A DNA stretch of 64,000 nucleotides from Borrelia sp. P9F1 (GCF_030436115.1 NZ_CP129407.1:341346-405345), one strand, 5' to 3'; numbered from the stretch's first letter, positions 27,550 through 36,765 are shown. Numbers and translations are program-made. Notes: generated by a model not told the origin, from the letters alone.

Positions 27550-28267
27550 TTCCCTCTAATAACAATTTAAAACAAATAAGTGAATAAACAACAGCCGTAT
27601 CTGCTCTTAAAGTTGGAGTATTAAACCTTACAAATTTAAAATCCAAATTCTTAAACAGGTTAATTTCCGACATTGAAAAACAACCCTCTGGCCCCACCAA
27701 AATCCCAATTTTATTCGAAATACCTAAACCATCCCCACAACTTAATACAATACCTTCTTGGTGAGCAACGTAATAATCAACAGCAGATGAATAAGGAACA
27801 CTAAAAAAATTTTTATAAAAGTTAATACTAGGAGCATTTGCATTACCACTCTGTTTTAAAGCCTCGTCAACTATTCTTGAAAACCTTGAACTTTTAAACT
27901 TCAAATTATTAACATCTATTCTAGAAACAGAATTATCGGCATTAACAATGTTTATCTGATCTACTCCAATCTCAACAATCTGCCTTAAACAAAAATCCAA
28001 TTTTCTACTCTTAAGATTAGATATAAACATGCTTATTTGGAAATCTCTCTTCTTTATCTTCTCTGCACCAATAGTAGAAAGCCTGATAAGCTTATCATCT
28101 ATGCTTAAAATCCTAGCAAATCTTACACCTTCTCCCTTCAGCAAAACATTCAATGTATCCCCTACCCTAACCCGTCTCACATCAACAAGATGATGATAAA
28201 TCTTAATATCGTTAATAACGATATCATTTCCAAATAAACAGTCATTCCCTAAGACTATTTGCTTCAC
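27539..28267 (-). CDS. rsmE: 16S rRNA (uracil-1498-N3)-methyltransferase
   Basis: SPOUT-fold methyltransferase. 242 residues: N-terminal PUA-like domain with HHLVDVRRVRVGDTLNVL, and the C-terminal knot with ILVGPEGCFSMSEINLF and LRADTAVVYSL, the RsmE signature ('iGPEGGfs..E' and 'LR.eTA'). The second Gly of GPEGG is Cys here. Begins 3 bases after the ctpA stop codon and overlaps the GT26-like gene. Confidence 0.92.
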   Translation of the reverse strand: MKQIVLGNDCLFGNDIVINDIKIYHHLVDVRRVRVGDTLNVLLKGEGVRFARILSIDDKLIRLSTIGAEKIKKRDFQISMFISNLKSRKLDFCLRQIVEIGVDQINIVNADNSVSRIDVNNLKFKSSRFSRIVDEALKQSGNANAPSINFYKNFFSVPYSSAVDYYVAHQEGIVLSCGDGLGISNKIGILVGPEGCFSMSEINLFKNLDFKFVRFNTPTLRADTAVVYSLICFKLLLEGNGG

Positions 28268-28270
28268 AGA

Positions 28271-29692
28271 TTAATTGTTAGTTTCCTTAATAAGATATTC
28301 ATAAGAGGCTCTTAGAACCTTATCATAATGCAGATTATAAACTAGAGCTTCCCGATTTGTATCTTGATAAAACTTGTTAAGCACATATTGACCCAAGAAA
28401 TCCTTGTCCACATTATAATTCTCGTGTTGTTTAACAAGATTATCAATAAAATCATCTATTTCAGCTTCGGTAATAGCCTTCCTATCCTTCAAAAAGTGAC
28501 CTATTAAATCCTTATCAAAAATCTCCTTATACAACGCAACTTCTTCCCCAGAAAAATCCTTCGAAACGATCTCCAAATCAGGTTTAATGCCAATATTATG
28601 AATACTTTGTCCAGACGGAGTATAATACTTCGAGTTAGTAATCTTAAATCCTCCAGTATGGAAAGGAATCACATTCTGTATTACTCCTTTACCATAAGAC
28701 TTCTCACCCACAACATAAGCTCTTTGATGATCTTTTAAGGCCCCTACTAAAACTTCGGACGCCGATGCTGAATGCTTATCTATCAAAGCAACAATCTTCA
28801 TGTCCAAAGGCACTAAATATTCAGGGCTAGCCTTATATTCGAAGGGAGTTTTAGCATCTCTTGCTTTTGTTGATACAATGGTTCCCTCAACCAAAATATC
28901 ATCGGCTATCTTTATAGCGTCCTTAAGAAAGCCCCCCGTATTAAGCCTTAAGTCTAGTATCAAAGACTTTATGTCGTGAGATTTAAGTTTTTCTAAAGCT
29001 TTCCTGAAGTAATTGCCAGTATTTGGATTAAAACTTACTATCCTAATATACCCAACATCCTTACCAATAATATCACTCTTGACAGTCTGTATATCCAACT
29101 TTTCCCTTACAAGTTCAAATTCTAGTTTTAAATCTTTACCTCTCAGGATAGAAACCTTAACCTTTGTGCCCTCTTGCCCCCTTAAAAGCTCAACAACTTG
29201 TTCCACCGTCATTAAAGAAGCACTCTTATCATCAACCGCAGTGATGTAATCACCCGACCTTATTCCAGCCCTATACGCAGGTCCCTCCTCAAAAGGAGTA
29301 AGAATCTTGACATAAGAAAGACCAGGATCAAGATTATCCCCGCCCTTGGAAGCATCCTTTTTGGTAATAGTAACCCCAATACCAACATAATTGCCCTCTG
29401 TAGTCTTTGATATTTCTTCTAAATCCTTCCTAGTTAAGTATTGAGAATAAGGATCACCCAAAGCCTGAAACATACCCTTTAAAGCCCCTTCAAAAACAGC
29501 CTCATCATCAACAGGTTCAACATAATTTCTTTTAATAAAATCAAAAGCTTCTGTCATCATATGACCATAATTTGACGCAGATAATTTCCCTCTAGAAGAA
29601 TCTGCTTGTGCGAAGATAGATTCTACAATGACTAAAGAGCTGATACTGAGAGCTAACAAAAAGTATACAAACACCAAAAATTTATTTTTCAT
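28271..29692 (-). CDS. ctpA: C-terminal processing protease CtpA
   Basis: Periplasmic S41 serine protease that trims protein C-termini; in B. burgdorferi reported to process outer-membrane proteins such as P13. 473 residues: signal peptide, PDZ domain (about 80-170, NYVGIGVTI and GPAYRAGIRSGDYITAVDDK), S41 core with GYIRIVSFNPN, LILDLRLNTGGFLKDA, catalytic Ser in DKHSASASEVLVGAL and Lys in GEKSYGKGVIQN. ATG 29692 is preferred over ATG 29734: AGGA is suitably spaced and a clean signal peptide follows, and a TTAAAG-16-TAAAAT promoter overlaps the upstream ATG. First gene of the run ctpA-rsmE-GT26-like. Confidence 0.95.
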   Translation of the reverse strand: MKNKFLVFVYFLLALSISSLVIVESIFAQADSSRGKLSASNYGHMMTEAFDFIKRNYVEPVDDEAVFEGALKGMFQALGDPYSQYLTRKDLEEISKTTEGNYVGIGVTITKKDASKGGDNLDPGLSYVKILTPFEEGPAYRAGIRSGDYITAVDDKSASLMTVEQVVELLRGQEGTKVKVSILRGKDLKLEFELVREKLDIQTVKSDIIGKDVGYIRIVSFNPNTGNYFRKALEKLKSHDIKSLILDLRLNTGGFLKDAIKIADDILVEGTIVSTKARDAKTPFEYKASPEYLVPLDMKIVALIDKHSASASEVLVGALKDHQRAYVVGEKSYGKGVIQNVIPFHTGGFKITNSKYYTPSGQSIHNIGIKPDLEIVSKDFSGEEVALYKEIFDKDLIGHFLKDRKAITEAEIDDFIDNLVKQHENYNVDKDFLGQYVLNKFYQDTNREALVYNLHYDKVLRASYEYLIKETNN

Positions 29693-29733
29693 CCAATTAA
29701 TTCCTACACAAATAAAACTTGATTTTACCTTCA

Positions 29734-29742
29734 TGATATAAT
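29734..29742 (+). promoter_or_regulatory. Extended -10 just before the small membrane-protein gene
   Basis: TGATATAAT, an extended -10 (TGn plus a perfect TATAAT), with no recognisable -35. A transcript starting about seven bases later would begin within about five bases of the ATG at 29754, giving an almost leaderless mRNA. Confidence 0.55.
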
Positions 29743-29753
29743 ACTTTAAGATT

Positions 29754-30173
29754 ATGTTAAAGACAAATACATTGAAAATAAAAATTACAGGCTTCGTTGT
29801 TGCTCTGCAAGCTTTTGAAAGCTTACTAGTACTAGCAGAGCTTTATGGGGTTATTAACAAAATAGTATTTGTAAACAACTCCTCTATTAAATTCATGCTG
29901 TCCTTCATCATATTCTCTCCAGAATTATGCCTGGCTTTGCTGACAATAAACTATCTGTTATACGAAAAATTCAGAATCATTCACCACTTGATTATCACAA
30001 CAAAAATTTTTCAAATAGTAATGGGAGCTGTGTTGTTTGTATTAGGCTACAGCTTTCGTTTATACGTATATCAAATATCACTTTTCCACCTATTAGGAAT
30101 AATAATAATTTACGCTACATTTAACTCAGTGATTCTAGTTTTAATAAAAATAAGGGATAGGATGGCGGGGTGA
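29754..30173 (+). CDS. Small four-helix membrane protein
   Basis: 139 residues with four hydrophobic segments (GFVVALQAFESLLVLAELYG; FMLSFIIFSPELCLALLTIN; IFQIVMGAVLFVLGYSF; LFHLLGIIIIYATFNSVILV) and a basic C-terminus. No recognised family. No ribosome-binding site precedes the ATG, and a perfect TATAAT ends 11 bases before it. The stop is 4 bases before the ParA-like gene, so the two are cotranscribed with lgt. Counterpart of BB0360 by order. Confidence 0.8.
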   Translation: MLKTNTLKIKITGFVVALQAFESLLVLAELYGVINKIVFVNNSSIKFMLSFIIFSPELCLALLTINYLLYEKFRIIHHLIITTKIFQIVMGAVLFVLGYSFRLYVYQISLFHLLGIIIIYATFNSVILVLIKIRDRMAG

Positions 30174-30177
30174 GAGC

Positions 30178-31311
30178 TTGTTTGTTATTCCTGTAGCAAG
30201 TGGAAAGGGGGGTGTGGGGAAATCTCTTTTTTCGACTAACGTAGCGATTTGTCTTGCTAATGAGTCAAAAAAGGTACTGCTTGTTGATCTTGACCTTGGG
30301 GGTTCCAATCTGCACTCTATGTTAAATATCATCCCCAGGAGAGGTATTGGCACTTTCCTCAAGACAAGGATTCCCTTCAAGGATATAATAACCGAATCCG
30401 GAGTTAAAAATCTAAGTTTTATTGCAGGGGATTCTGACATTCCGGAGCTTGCAAATATAGCTACCTTTCAGAAGAGAAGAATAATTAACAACTTGAAATC
30501 TCTCGCTTATGACTATTTAATCATTGATCTTGGGGCTGGTACAACATTTAATACAATAGACTTCTTTTTAATGTCAAATCGTGGTGTCATAGTGACAATA
30601 CCAACAGTAACAGCAACAATGAATGCCTATTTATTCTTAAAAAATACAATCTTTAGGCTTATATCAAAAGTATTCACAAAGGAAACAGAAGGGTACAAAA
30701 TAATCTCTGAAGTAAAAAAGGATTCTAATGACTTACAAAAGATATATATTCCAAACTTGCTACTTAAAATAGAAAATTGTGATCCTGAAAATTATGAGAA
30801 GCTTATGTCAATCTTTTCAAGATTTAGTCCTTTTATCGTTTTTAATATGCTAAATACACCTGATGACATCAAAAAAACAGAAAAAATATTAAAATCCGCA
30901 AAAAATTATCTGAACATAAATTTACAAAGCATAGGCTCGATTTATAAGGATGAGATTATTGATAAAGCACTAAACCATAAAATACCCATAACGATCTACA
31001 AACCCACCAGTTTAACTTCTAAGAGTATTAAAAAAATAGCAAGCAAATTGATTGAGCTTGAGACCCTAGTAAACGATGCGGAACTCTTAAGTGAGGAAGA
31101 CATGTATGAAAGTCATGACTTTGTATTAAAGGAAGCACAAGATGAATACTTGGAAAAATCTGAATATCTTGAATCATTGCTATTAGATAAAACAGTAGAC
31201 AATAATGAAATTATTGATATAATAAAATCCCAGCAAAGAGAGATTGCGACATTGAGGAAACAAAACATGATGCTTAAGAAGAAGTTATTTAGGCAATTAA
31301 GAGAAGATTAA
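30178..31311 (+). CDS. ParA/MinD-family ATPase
   Basis: 377 residues. Deviant Walker A SGKGGVGKSLFSTNVAI, VLLVDLDLGGSNLHSML (Walker A' Asp pair), YDYLIIDLGAGTTFNTID (Walker B). This 'DLDLGGxNLH' form is typical of the group of MinD/FleN-like proteins that have a long C-terminal extension; here about 100 acidic residues ending in a coiled coil (IIKSQQREIATLRKQNMML). It is not one of the plasmid partition PF32 proteins. The start is TTG 30178, with GGGGTGAG just before it. A role in positioning or flagellar control is possible but unproven. Counterpart of BB0361. Confidence 0.88.
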   Translation: MFVIPVASGKGGVGKSLFSTNVAICLANESKKVLLVDLDLGGSNLHSMLNIIPRRGIGTFLKTRIPFKDIITESGVKNLSFIAGDSDIPELANIATFQKRRIINNLKSLAYDYLIIDLGAGTTFNTIDFFLMSNRGVIVTIPTVTATMNAYLFLKNTIFRLISKVFTKETEGYKIISEVKKDSNDLQKIYIPNLLLKIENCDPENYEKLMSIFSRFSPFIVFNMLNTPDDIKKTEKILKSAKNYLNINLQSIGSIYKDEIIDKALNHKIPITIYKPTSLTSKSIKKIASKLIELETLVNDAELLSEEDMYESHDFVLKEAQDEYLEKSEYLESLLLDKTVDNNEIIDIIKSQQREIATLRKQNMMLKKKLFRQLRED

Positions 31312-31320
31312 GGAGAAAAA

Positions 31321-32280
31321 ATGCCCAATTACATAAATTATCCCAGTTGGTTGCATCCCGAAGTAATTAAAGGCATTCCAATCACATGGTATAGTCTTTC
31401 CTACATAGTAATAATTATGATTTGCTATAAATTCATTTGGTACCAAATAAAATCTGACGGAATTGATATTAAGAGAAGTGATTATGAAACAGTGATGTTC
31501 TCGCTCGTCATGGGAGCAATAATCGGCGGTAGGCTGGCTTCTACCTTAATTTATGATAAAAGTGGAATCTACTACACACACCCTTGGTTAATTTTTTTGC
31601 CATTTGACAAGCACTGGAACTTCACAGGCTTTAGAGGTATGGCGATACACGGAGGATTTTTTGGAGTGATCATTGCACTGTTGATAACGATTAATACCAA
31701 GCTTAAGAACACAAATGTGAGAAAATACTTTATAAAGATAACGGACTACGGGGCAATAGCTTTCTCCTCGGGATACATACTAGGACGGCTTGCTAATTTT
31801 GCCAATGCAGAGCTTTATGGAAGGCCAACGAGAGGAGGAGTAATATTCCCAAACGCAGAACCCTTCAGCACAAGTTACAAGGGGGTCAAAGAATTTGCAG
31901 AATCAGTTGGACTTGAGCTGTCACCTCATGATTTGTTTGTTAATCTACCAAGGATTCCATCACAACTCATAGAGGGGTTTTTTGAAGGACCTGTGGCATT
32001 CTTATTATTGTGGTTTGTTTTCAGGAAAATAAAAAAGTATGATGGATTTATTTTTGGAATATACATCATCCTTTATGGTTTCTTTAGATTCTTAATTGAA
32101 TACTTAAGGGAACCAGATAGGGAAATAGGGTTTGTCTTCACCTATAGAACACCTGAAAGCCTGCTAGATTTCTCATTTTTAAACATATCAATGGGACAGG
32201 TATTCTCACTAATCTTAATTTTATCAGGATTGATTTGGCTCTCATGGGCTAGGAAACGGGCAGAAAAATTAAATAAATAA
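31321..32280 (+). CDS. lgt: Prolipoprotein diacylglyceryl transferase
   Basis: Inner-membrane enzyme that moves diacylglycerol from phosphatidylglycerol to the lipobox Cys, the first step for LA7, Bmp and the other lipoproteins here. 319 residues and about seven membrane segments. The family box GRLANFANAELYGRPT ('GRiGNFiNgElyGr.t'), the HGGF motif (MAIHGGFFG) and FLIEYLREPD are present. AAGGAG precedes ATG 31321 directly after the ParA-like gene. Confidence 0.96.
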   Translation: MPNYINYPSWLHPEVIKGIPITWYSLSYIVIIMICYKFIWYQIKSDGIDIKRSDYETVMFSLVMGAIIGGRLASTLIYDKSGIYYTHPWLIFLPFDKHWNFTGFRGMAIHGGFFGVIIALLITINTKLKNTNVRKYFIKITDYGAIAFSSGYILGRLANFANAELYGRPTRGGVIFPNAEPFSTSYKGVKEFAESVGLELSPHDLFVNLPRIPSQLIEGFFEGPVAFLLLWFVFRKIKKYDGFIFGIYIILYGFFRFLIEYLREPDREIGFVFTYRTPESLLDFSFLNISMGQVFSLILILSGLIWLSWARKRAEKLNK

Positions 32281-32329
32281 ATCACAAAAACATAGATTTA
32301 TCACAAAATCACTATAAGTTTATTTAAAG

Positions 32330-34336
32330 ATGAAGAGTGAGTATCCGAATGCAATCGCGATATCTGGGGAAGAAATTAGTGACGAGGAGATTGCAAGTCT
32401 TAAGGCTATTTTCAACTTATTGCGCGTATCACTGTCCAGGAAGGACATTTCCAGGGAATTTATTAAACAAAATGATATTAAGTTCGCTATTATCTACAAC
32501 AATAAAGCTCCAATAGAATTTTCAATCAACATAGCGAATGACTTACAAAGTATTAACAAAGTCTATTCCATTATAATAAATGGTGGATCTGTAGAAAAAA
32601 CAAATTATAAATTCAACCATATAGAAATATTAAACGATATAAACGAACTAAGTCTTAATCAAAATCTCATATATCAAAAAAAGCTTTTTCATGACAATGA
32701 AAATGCAAACCTTGATTTTTTCTTAAACTTATCTGAACTTATTAAAGAAATCGTAATAATTACAAACATTGAAAATGATATTATCTACATCAATGAAAAA
32801 GGTAGCAAAGAACTTGAACTTCCAATAAAGATTGGAGGCAAAACAAATAAAATAAATGATATAAACATAATAGATTTAGAAAAAGAAAACAAAATAGACT
32901 TAAGGTATAGTGTAGACGATATCCCTGAGCTCAAAAATATATTAATAACTGACTGCCTTTTAATTGCAAAACACAATAGAAGGTTAATTGTAGATCTATT
33001 TATTAGCACAATTGGTCAAAATAACATTGATAAATTAATAACAATAAAAGATATATCTAATCTAAAACCCAAAAATTATGCTAGGAATCTTGAAATTATT
33101 GACACCCAAACAACCCAAACAGATTTATATAACATCAAAGAGCTTGAACATCTTTTAATAAATCAAATTGAATCCTCCCACAAGAATACGTATTTGTTTG
33201 ACCTAGACCTACACATAAACACAGAATATGAATATAAAGAAAACAGGTCAAGTATGGACTTAAAGATACTTAAAAAAATCACCTCTAGAATAATGTCATT
33301 CTACTCAGAATACATATTTCAAGTGAAGGATAATAATTTAATAGTCATTGTTTCCACAAGTGGTGGAGAGAGAAGAATAATTGCAATTGCAGAAGAAATC
33401 AAAAAGACGATCTCCAATGAACTTAAAAAGCAAGGATTTATACTGTTTAAATTTAATATGGGGATAATAAAGACTAATTTGCAAGAAGACATAAAGACAA
33501 CAATTTCGAAATTAAAAATAGCAACTAAAATATCTGCCGAATATAAAGATTCTATCCCTATTTTGTACAAAGATGATCTCCCAGAAACAATACTTATTAA
33601 AAACCAAAATAAAATCTTTGAATATATAGTAAAAGCAATAAAAAATGATTTTTTTACTCTCTACTATCAGAAAATAACTCCACTTAAAAAGAACTTAAAA
33701 CCCAAAATCGAAATACTAACAAGACTTTTTAACCACACGGGCACCCCTATTCCGAATGCCACAGTATTTAATTTAATAGAAAAGTACAATCTAACTGTTG
33801 AAGTGGATCAACTAGTCGTTAATAAAGCACTAAGAGAATATACAAATTTTGTGGCAAAAAATGGCATACATATTTTCTCAATTAACATTTCACCACAATC
33901 ACTTAAATCCAAAAATTTTAGAATGTTTTTAAGAGAAACACTTCTTACGAGTCACGTTCCACTTCAAAACATATGCTTAGAGATAACAGAAACCGGTATT
34001 TTAGAGAATTTTGAATTAGTCAATAATTATTTTAAAGAACTTAAAAGCTTTGGTATTAAACTAGCACTTGATGACTTTGGAAGCGGCCACACTTCGCTTT
34101 CATACATTAAAATATTACCCATAGATATAATAAAAATAGATGGTTCTTTTATTAAAGTAATAAACTCCAGCCAAACAGATCTTGTGATAATAAAATCAAT
34201 CAAGGAAATTGCTGATACAAAAAGGATAAAAATAATAGCTGAGTTTGTGTCAAACGAAGAAATACTTAAAAAAATCAATGAAATTGGAATAGACTACGGA
34301 CAGGGGTTCCTATGGCACATACCAGAGCCAATGTAG
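32330..34336 (+). CDS. pdeA: Cyclic-di-GMP phosphodiesterase PdeA (EAL domain)
   Basis: 668 residues. A sensor-like N-terminal part with a PAS-like strand pair (IVIITNIENDIIYINEKGS), a degenerate GGDEF-like domain at about 300-430 (FKFNMGIIKTN aligned with the 's.Gi' strand; the GG(D/E)EF loop itself is missing), and a C-terminal EAL domain at about 440-668. EAL-domain residues are present: EIL in place of EAL, NISPQSL, ICLEITETG, LALDDFGSGHTSLSYI, IIKIDGSFIK, IIAEFVSNEE (Phe for the usual Gly of 'AEGVE') and YGQGFLWHIPEP. So catalysis is plausible. Corresponds to BB0363, shown in B. burgdorferi to hydrolyse c-di-GMP. It follows lgt by 49 bp and has a poor ribosome-binding site. Confidence 0.92.
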   Translation: MKSEYPNAIAISGEEISDEEIASLKAIFNLLRVSLSRKDISREFIKQNDIKFAIIYNNKAPIEFSINIANDLQSINKVYSIIINGGSVEKTNYKFNHIEILNDINELSLNQNLIYQKKLFHDNENANLDFFLNLSELIKEIVIITNIENDIIYINEKGSKELELPIKIGGKTNKINDINIIDLEKENKIDLRYSVDDIPELKNILITDCLLIAKHNRRLIVDLFISTIGQNNIDKLITIKDISNLKPKNYARNLEIIDTQTTQTDLYNIKELEHLLINQIESSHKNTYLFDLDLHINTEYEYKENRSSMDLKILKKITSRIMSFYSEYIFQVKDNNLIVIVSTSGGERRIIAIAEEIKKTISNELKKQGFILFKFNMGIIKTNLQEDIKTTISKLKIATKISAEYKDSIPILYKDDLPETILIKNQNKIFEYIVKAIKNDFFTLYYQKITPLKKNLKPKIEILTRLFNHTGTPIPNATVFNLIEKYNLTVEVDQLVVNKALREYTNFVAKNGIHIFSINISPQSLKSKNFRMFLRETLLTSHVPLQNICLEITETGILENFELVNNYFKELKSFGIKLALDDFGSGHTSLSYIKILPIDIIKIDGSFIKVINSSQTDLVIIKSIKEIADTKRIKIIAEFVSNEEILKKINEIGIDYGQGFLWHIPEPM

Positions 34337-34407
34337 CATGAAAGCCAAGTCTAGACCCCACCAACCTAAGGCCTAAACTTAAAACCCAATCAAAATAGTT
34401 TGAATAT

Positions 34408-35001
34408 CTAATTCATCGATACTACAGTCTTTCCAAGACTACTGATTATGAAATTCACAGTAGATAGTATATTCCTGGTATCTGCGTCATTCTCATCAAT
34501 GGAAATATCAACTCTACCGTCTGTAATATCAAGTCCTTTAAAAGTCTTTACAAAATCCCTAGCAGGATCATTCTTAACCCCATGCAAATTCATGTCTATA
34601 ATTTTCTTAAGATCTGAACTTACTCCCACAAAAATATGAGAACTTTGATCACTCCCAACAATATCAATATTTGTCTCCGCCACATATGCATTCTCGTAAG
34701 AATAAACAGTTACATTAGCGTCAGAACTTGAGCCTACCTCTCTGAGCTCATTACCATCCCCTGCAAAATACATAACTTTAACCGCCTGTCCTATACTTAA
34801 TCGTTCCCCACCAGTAGCAGATACTCCCATTGCATGCAATACATGACCTAAAGTATGATCATCTATAGATCCTAAAGGCTCAATATGAACATGACCCCCC
34901 TCCTCACTTCTTTCCGTTGTATCCCTAGACTCACAACCCACCAAAAGCAAGACAAACACAGCCATCGATAAAACAGCTTTTAAAAAATTACCTCTGTACA
35001 T
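34408..35001 (-). CDS. Lipoprotein LA7 (P22)
   Basis: 197 residues: signal peptide with lipobox LLLVGC (Cys23), then an acidic linker with EEGGHVHIEPLG. The rest has HVLHAMGVSATGG, and towards the C-terminus HIFVGVSSDLKKIIDMNLHG, DFVKTFKGLD and NILSTVNFIISSLGKTVVS, a pattern like FMN-binding/RnfG-type domains ('...itgat.TS.av...v'), though no Thr-flavin motif is seen. Position and lipobox match B. burgdorferi BB0365 (LA7), a surface lipoprotein. AGGAGAG sits five bases before the ATG, and a strong palindromic promoter lies upstream. Biochemical function unknown. Confidence 0.88.
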   Translation of the reverse strand: MYRGNFLKAVLSMAVFVLLLVGCESRDTTERSEEGGHVHIEPLGSIDDHTLGHVLHAMGVSATGGERLSIGQAVKVMYFAGDGNELREVGSSSDANVTVYSYENAYVAETNIDIVGSDQSSHIFVGVSSDLKKIIDMNLHGVKNDPARDFVKTFKGLDITDGRVDISIDENDADTRNILSTVNFIISSLGKTVVSMN

Positions 35002-35022
35002 AAATACTCTCCTATGCTATAC

Positions 35023-35052
35023 CATTATCTTTAAAAGGTAATGATAAATCAA
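35023..35052 (-). promoter_or_regulatory. LA7 promoter overlapped by a 21-bp palindrome
   Basis: On the minus strand: -35 TTGATT (35047-35052), 17-base spacer, -10 GATAAT (35024-35029), 22 bases before the ATG. The sequence 35023-35043 (CATTATCTTTAAAAGGTAATG) is an inverted repeat with nine of ten arm pairs matching around a single central base, covering the -10 and most of the spacer, the classical place for a repressor operator. Confidence 0.7.
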
Positions 35053-35115
35053 TTGCTTTATATAAATTTTATGAATCATTAAACTGTTATAATGAACAAA
35101 TAAGGAGGAACTTTA

Positions 35116-36492
35116 ATGAGAAAACAAAACCCTTGGCTTTCTTTAAACGAAGAAGAAAAAAGTAGAATTTTAGAATTTTCAGAACAATATAAAAATTTTT
35201 TAAGCACCATCAAAACTGAAAGAGAGGCTGTCCGTTATGCTGCACAAAAGGCTGAGGAGAAGGGTTTCACCTGTTCATGTGAAACTAAAGAATTGAAAGC
35301 CGGAGACAAAATTTATTACACATGCCGAGGAAAAAATATTGCAATTGTTTTCGTTGGTAAAGAACCCATTGAAAATGGAATGCATTTCATTGTATCTCAT
35401 ACAGACTCACCAAGACTTGATGCAAAGCCATCACCAATTAAAGAAGAGAATGAGTTCGCATTAATTAAAACAAATTACTACGGAGGAATTAAAAAGTATC
35501 AATGGTTATCTATCCCTCTATCAATACGGGGAGTAGTCTTTTTGAAAAACGAAGACAAAATAGAGATTAACATAGGGGACGACAAGAATGATCCCGTATT
35601 TGTAATTCCTGATATATTGCCACATCTTGACAAAAAAATACAAAGAGACAAAAAATCTGAAGAAATTATTGAAGGTGAAAATTTAAAAATAATAATTGGA
35701 AGCCTACCTATTGAAACTAAAGAGAAAGAAAAAGTAAAGCTTGCTATTCTTGATTTAATAAATAAAAAATATAAAATCGAAGAAGAAGATTTTGTCTCAG
35801 CAGAAATAGAAATAGTGCCAGCAGGTCCTGCTAGAGATGTGGGGTTTGACAGGGCATTGATTGGTGGATATGGTCAAGACGACAGGGTTTGTGTCTACAC
35901 CTCACTAGAAGCTATTTTAAACCTAGAAGAGACTCCAAACAAAACTGCTGTATGCTTCTTGGTTGACAAGGAAGAAATTGGGTCAACCGGATCCACTGGC
36001 TTAAATTCAAGGTACCTTGAATTCTTTGTCTCAGACATCTTATTCAAACTTGAAAGTGCCAGGTATGGCGATCTCTTGGTTCAGAAGGCCTTGTGGAACT
36101 CAAAAAGCATATCCGCTGACGTTTGTGGTGCAATTAATCCCCTATTTCATTCTGTACATGATGAACAAAACGCACCCAAGATAGGATATGGAATACCTAT
36201 CATGAAATATACGGGACATGGGGGGAAGTACATGGCAAGCGACGCCGATGCTGAGCTTGTCTTTTATATCAGAAATTTACTAAACAAAAATAACATAGCT
36301 TGGCAGGTGGCTACTCTGGGTAAAGTAGATGAAGGGGGAGGTGGTACTGTTGCAAAGTTCCTGTCTCATTATGGCATAAGAACAATAGATATGGGGCCTG
36401 GCGTGATCAGCATGCACTCACCATTTGAAATAACTTCTAAATTTGATGTGTACACCTCTTATATGGCATATAAGGCATTTTTTCAAGGATAA
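35116..36492 (+). CDS. M18-family aminopeptidase
   Basis: Zinc metallo-aminopeptidase (aminopeptidase I family) that removes N-terminal acidic or neutral residues; a use for peptides brought in by Opp. 458 residues, expected length. Metal and catalytic residues: HTDSPRLDAKP (His, Asp), DDRVCVYTSLEAIL, VDKEEIGSTGSTG (Glu pair), ADVCGAINPLFH, and the late His in ISMHSPFEITSKFDVY. AAGGAGG precedes ATG 35116 and a TATAAT is at 35088-35093. Counterpart of BB0366. The small EIIB-like gene follows. Confidence 0.95.
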   Translation: MRKQNPWLSLNEEEKSRILEFSEQYKNFLSTIKTEREAVRYAAQKAEEKGFTCSCETKELKAGDKIYYTCRGKNIAIVFVGKEPIENGMHFIVSHTDSPRLDAKPSPIKEENEFALIKTNYYGGIKKYQWLSIPLSIRGVVFLKNEDKIEINIGDDKNDPVFVIPDILPHLDKKIQRDKKSEEIIEGENLKIIIGSLPIETKEKEKVKLAILDLINKKYKIEEEDFVSAEIEIVPAGPARDVGFDRALIGGYGQDDRVCVYTSLEAILNLEETPNKTAVCFLVDKEEIGSTGSTGLNSRYLEFFVSDILFKLESARYGDLLVQKALWNSKSISADVCGAINPLFHSVHDEQNAPKIGYGIPIMKYTGHGGKYMASDADAELVFYIRNLLNKNNIAWQVATLGKVDEGGGGTVAKFLSHYGIRTIDMGPGVISMHSPFEITSKFDVYTSYMAYKAFFQG

Positions 36493-36498
36493 AGAAAT

Positions 36499-36765
36499 AT
36501 GAATGAAAATGCAATAAAAACATCAGAACATATCGTAGAGTGTTTCGGAGGTATTGTAAACATTAAAGAAATAGACAAAGATGTTACTAGGATAAAAATA
36601 CTAGTTGACAGCAACTCCCTAATTAAGAGAGAAAATTTAACAGAGGATCAAAATATAATAGGAACAATTAAATCAAATGAATTTACAGAGGTCGTGATGA
36701 ATTTTGAAATAATTGAAGATGTCTATAATAATATTTTGTACATGATGAATAATCACATAAATTAA
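36499..36765 (+). CDS. PTS EIIB-like domain protein with Asp in place of the phospho-Cys
   Basis: 88 residues matching a stand-alone PTS IIB(Glc-type) domain: EHIVECFGGIVNIKEIDKD followed by VTRIKILV, in line with the family's 'i...lGG..NI...daCaTRLRv'. The phosphorylated Cys (in C-x-T-R-L) is Asp28 (D-V-T-R-I). So the normal phosphorelay cannot run through it; a structural or regulatory role is more likely. It begins 6 bases after the aminopeptidase stop, and its stop lies in the shared terminator with gpsA. Counterpart of BB0367. Confidence 0.78.
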   Translation: MNENAIKTSEHIVECFGGIVNIKEIDKDVTRIKILVDSNSLIKRENLTEDQNIIGTIKSNEFTEVVMNFEIIEDVYNNILYMMNNHIN

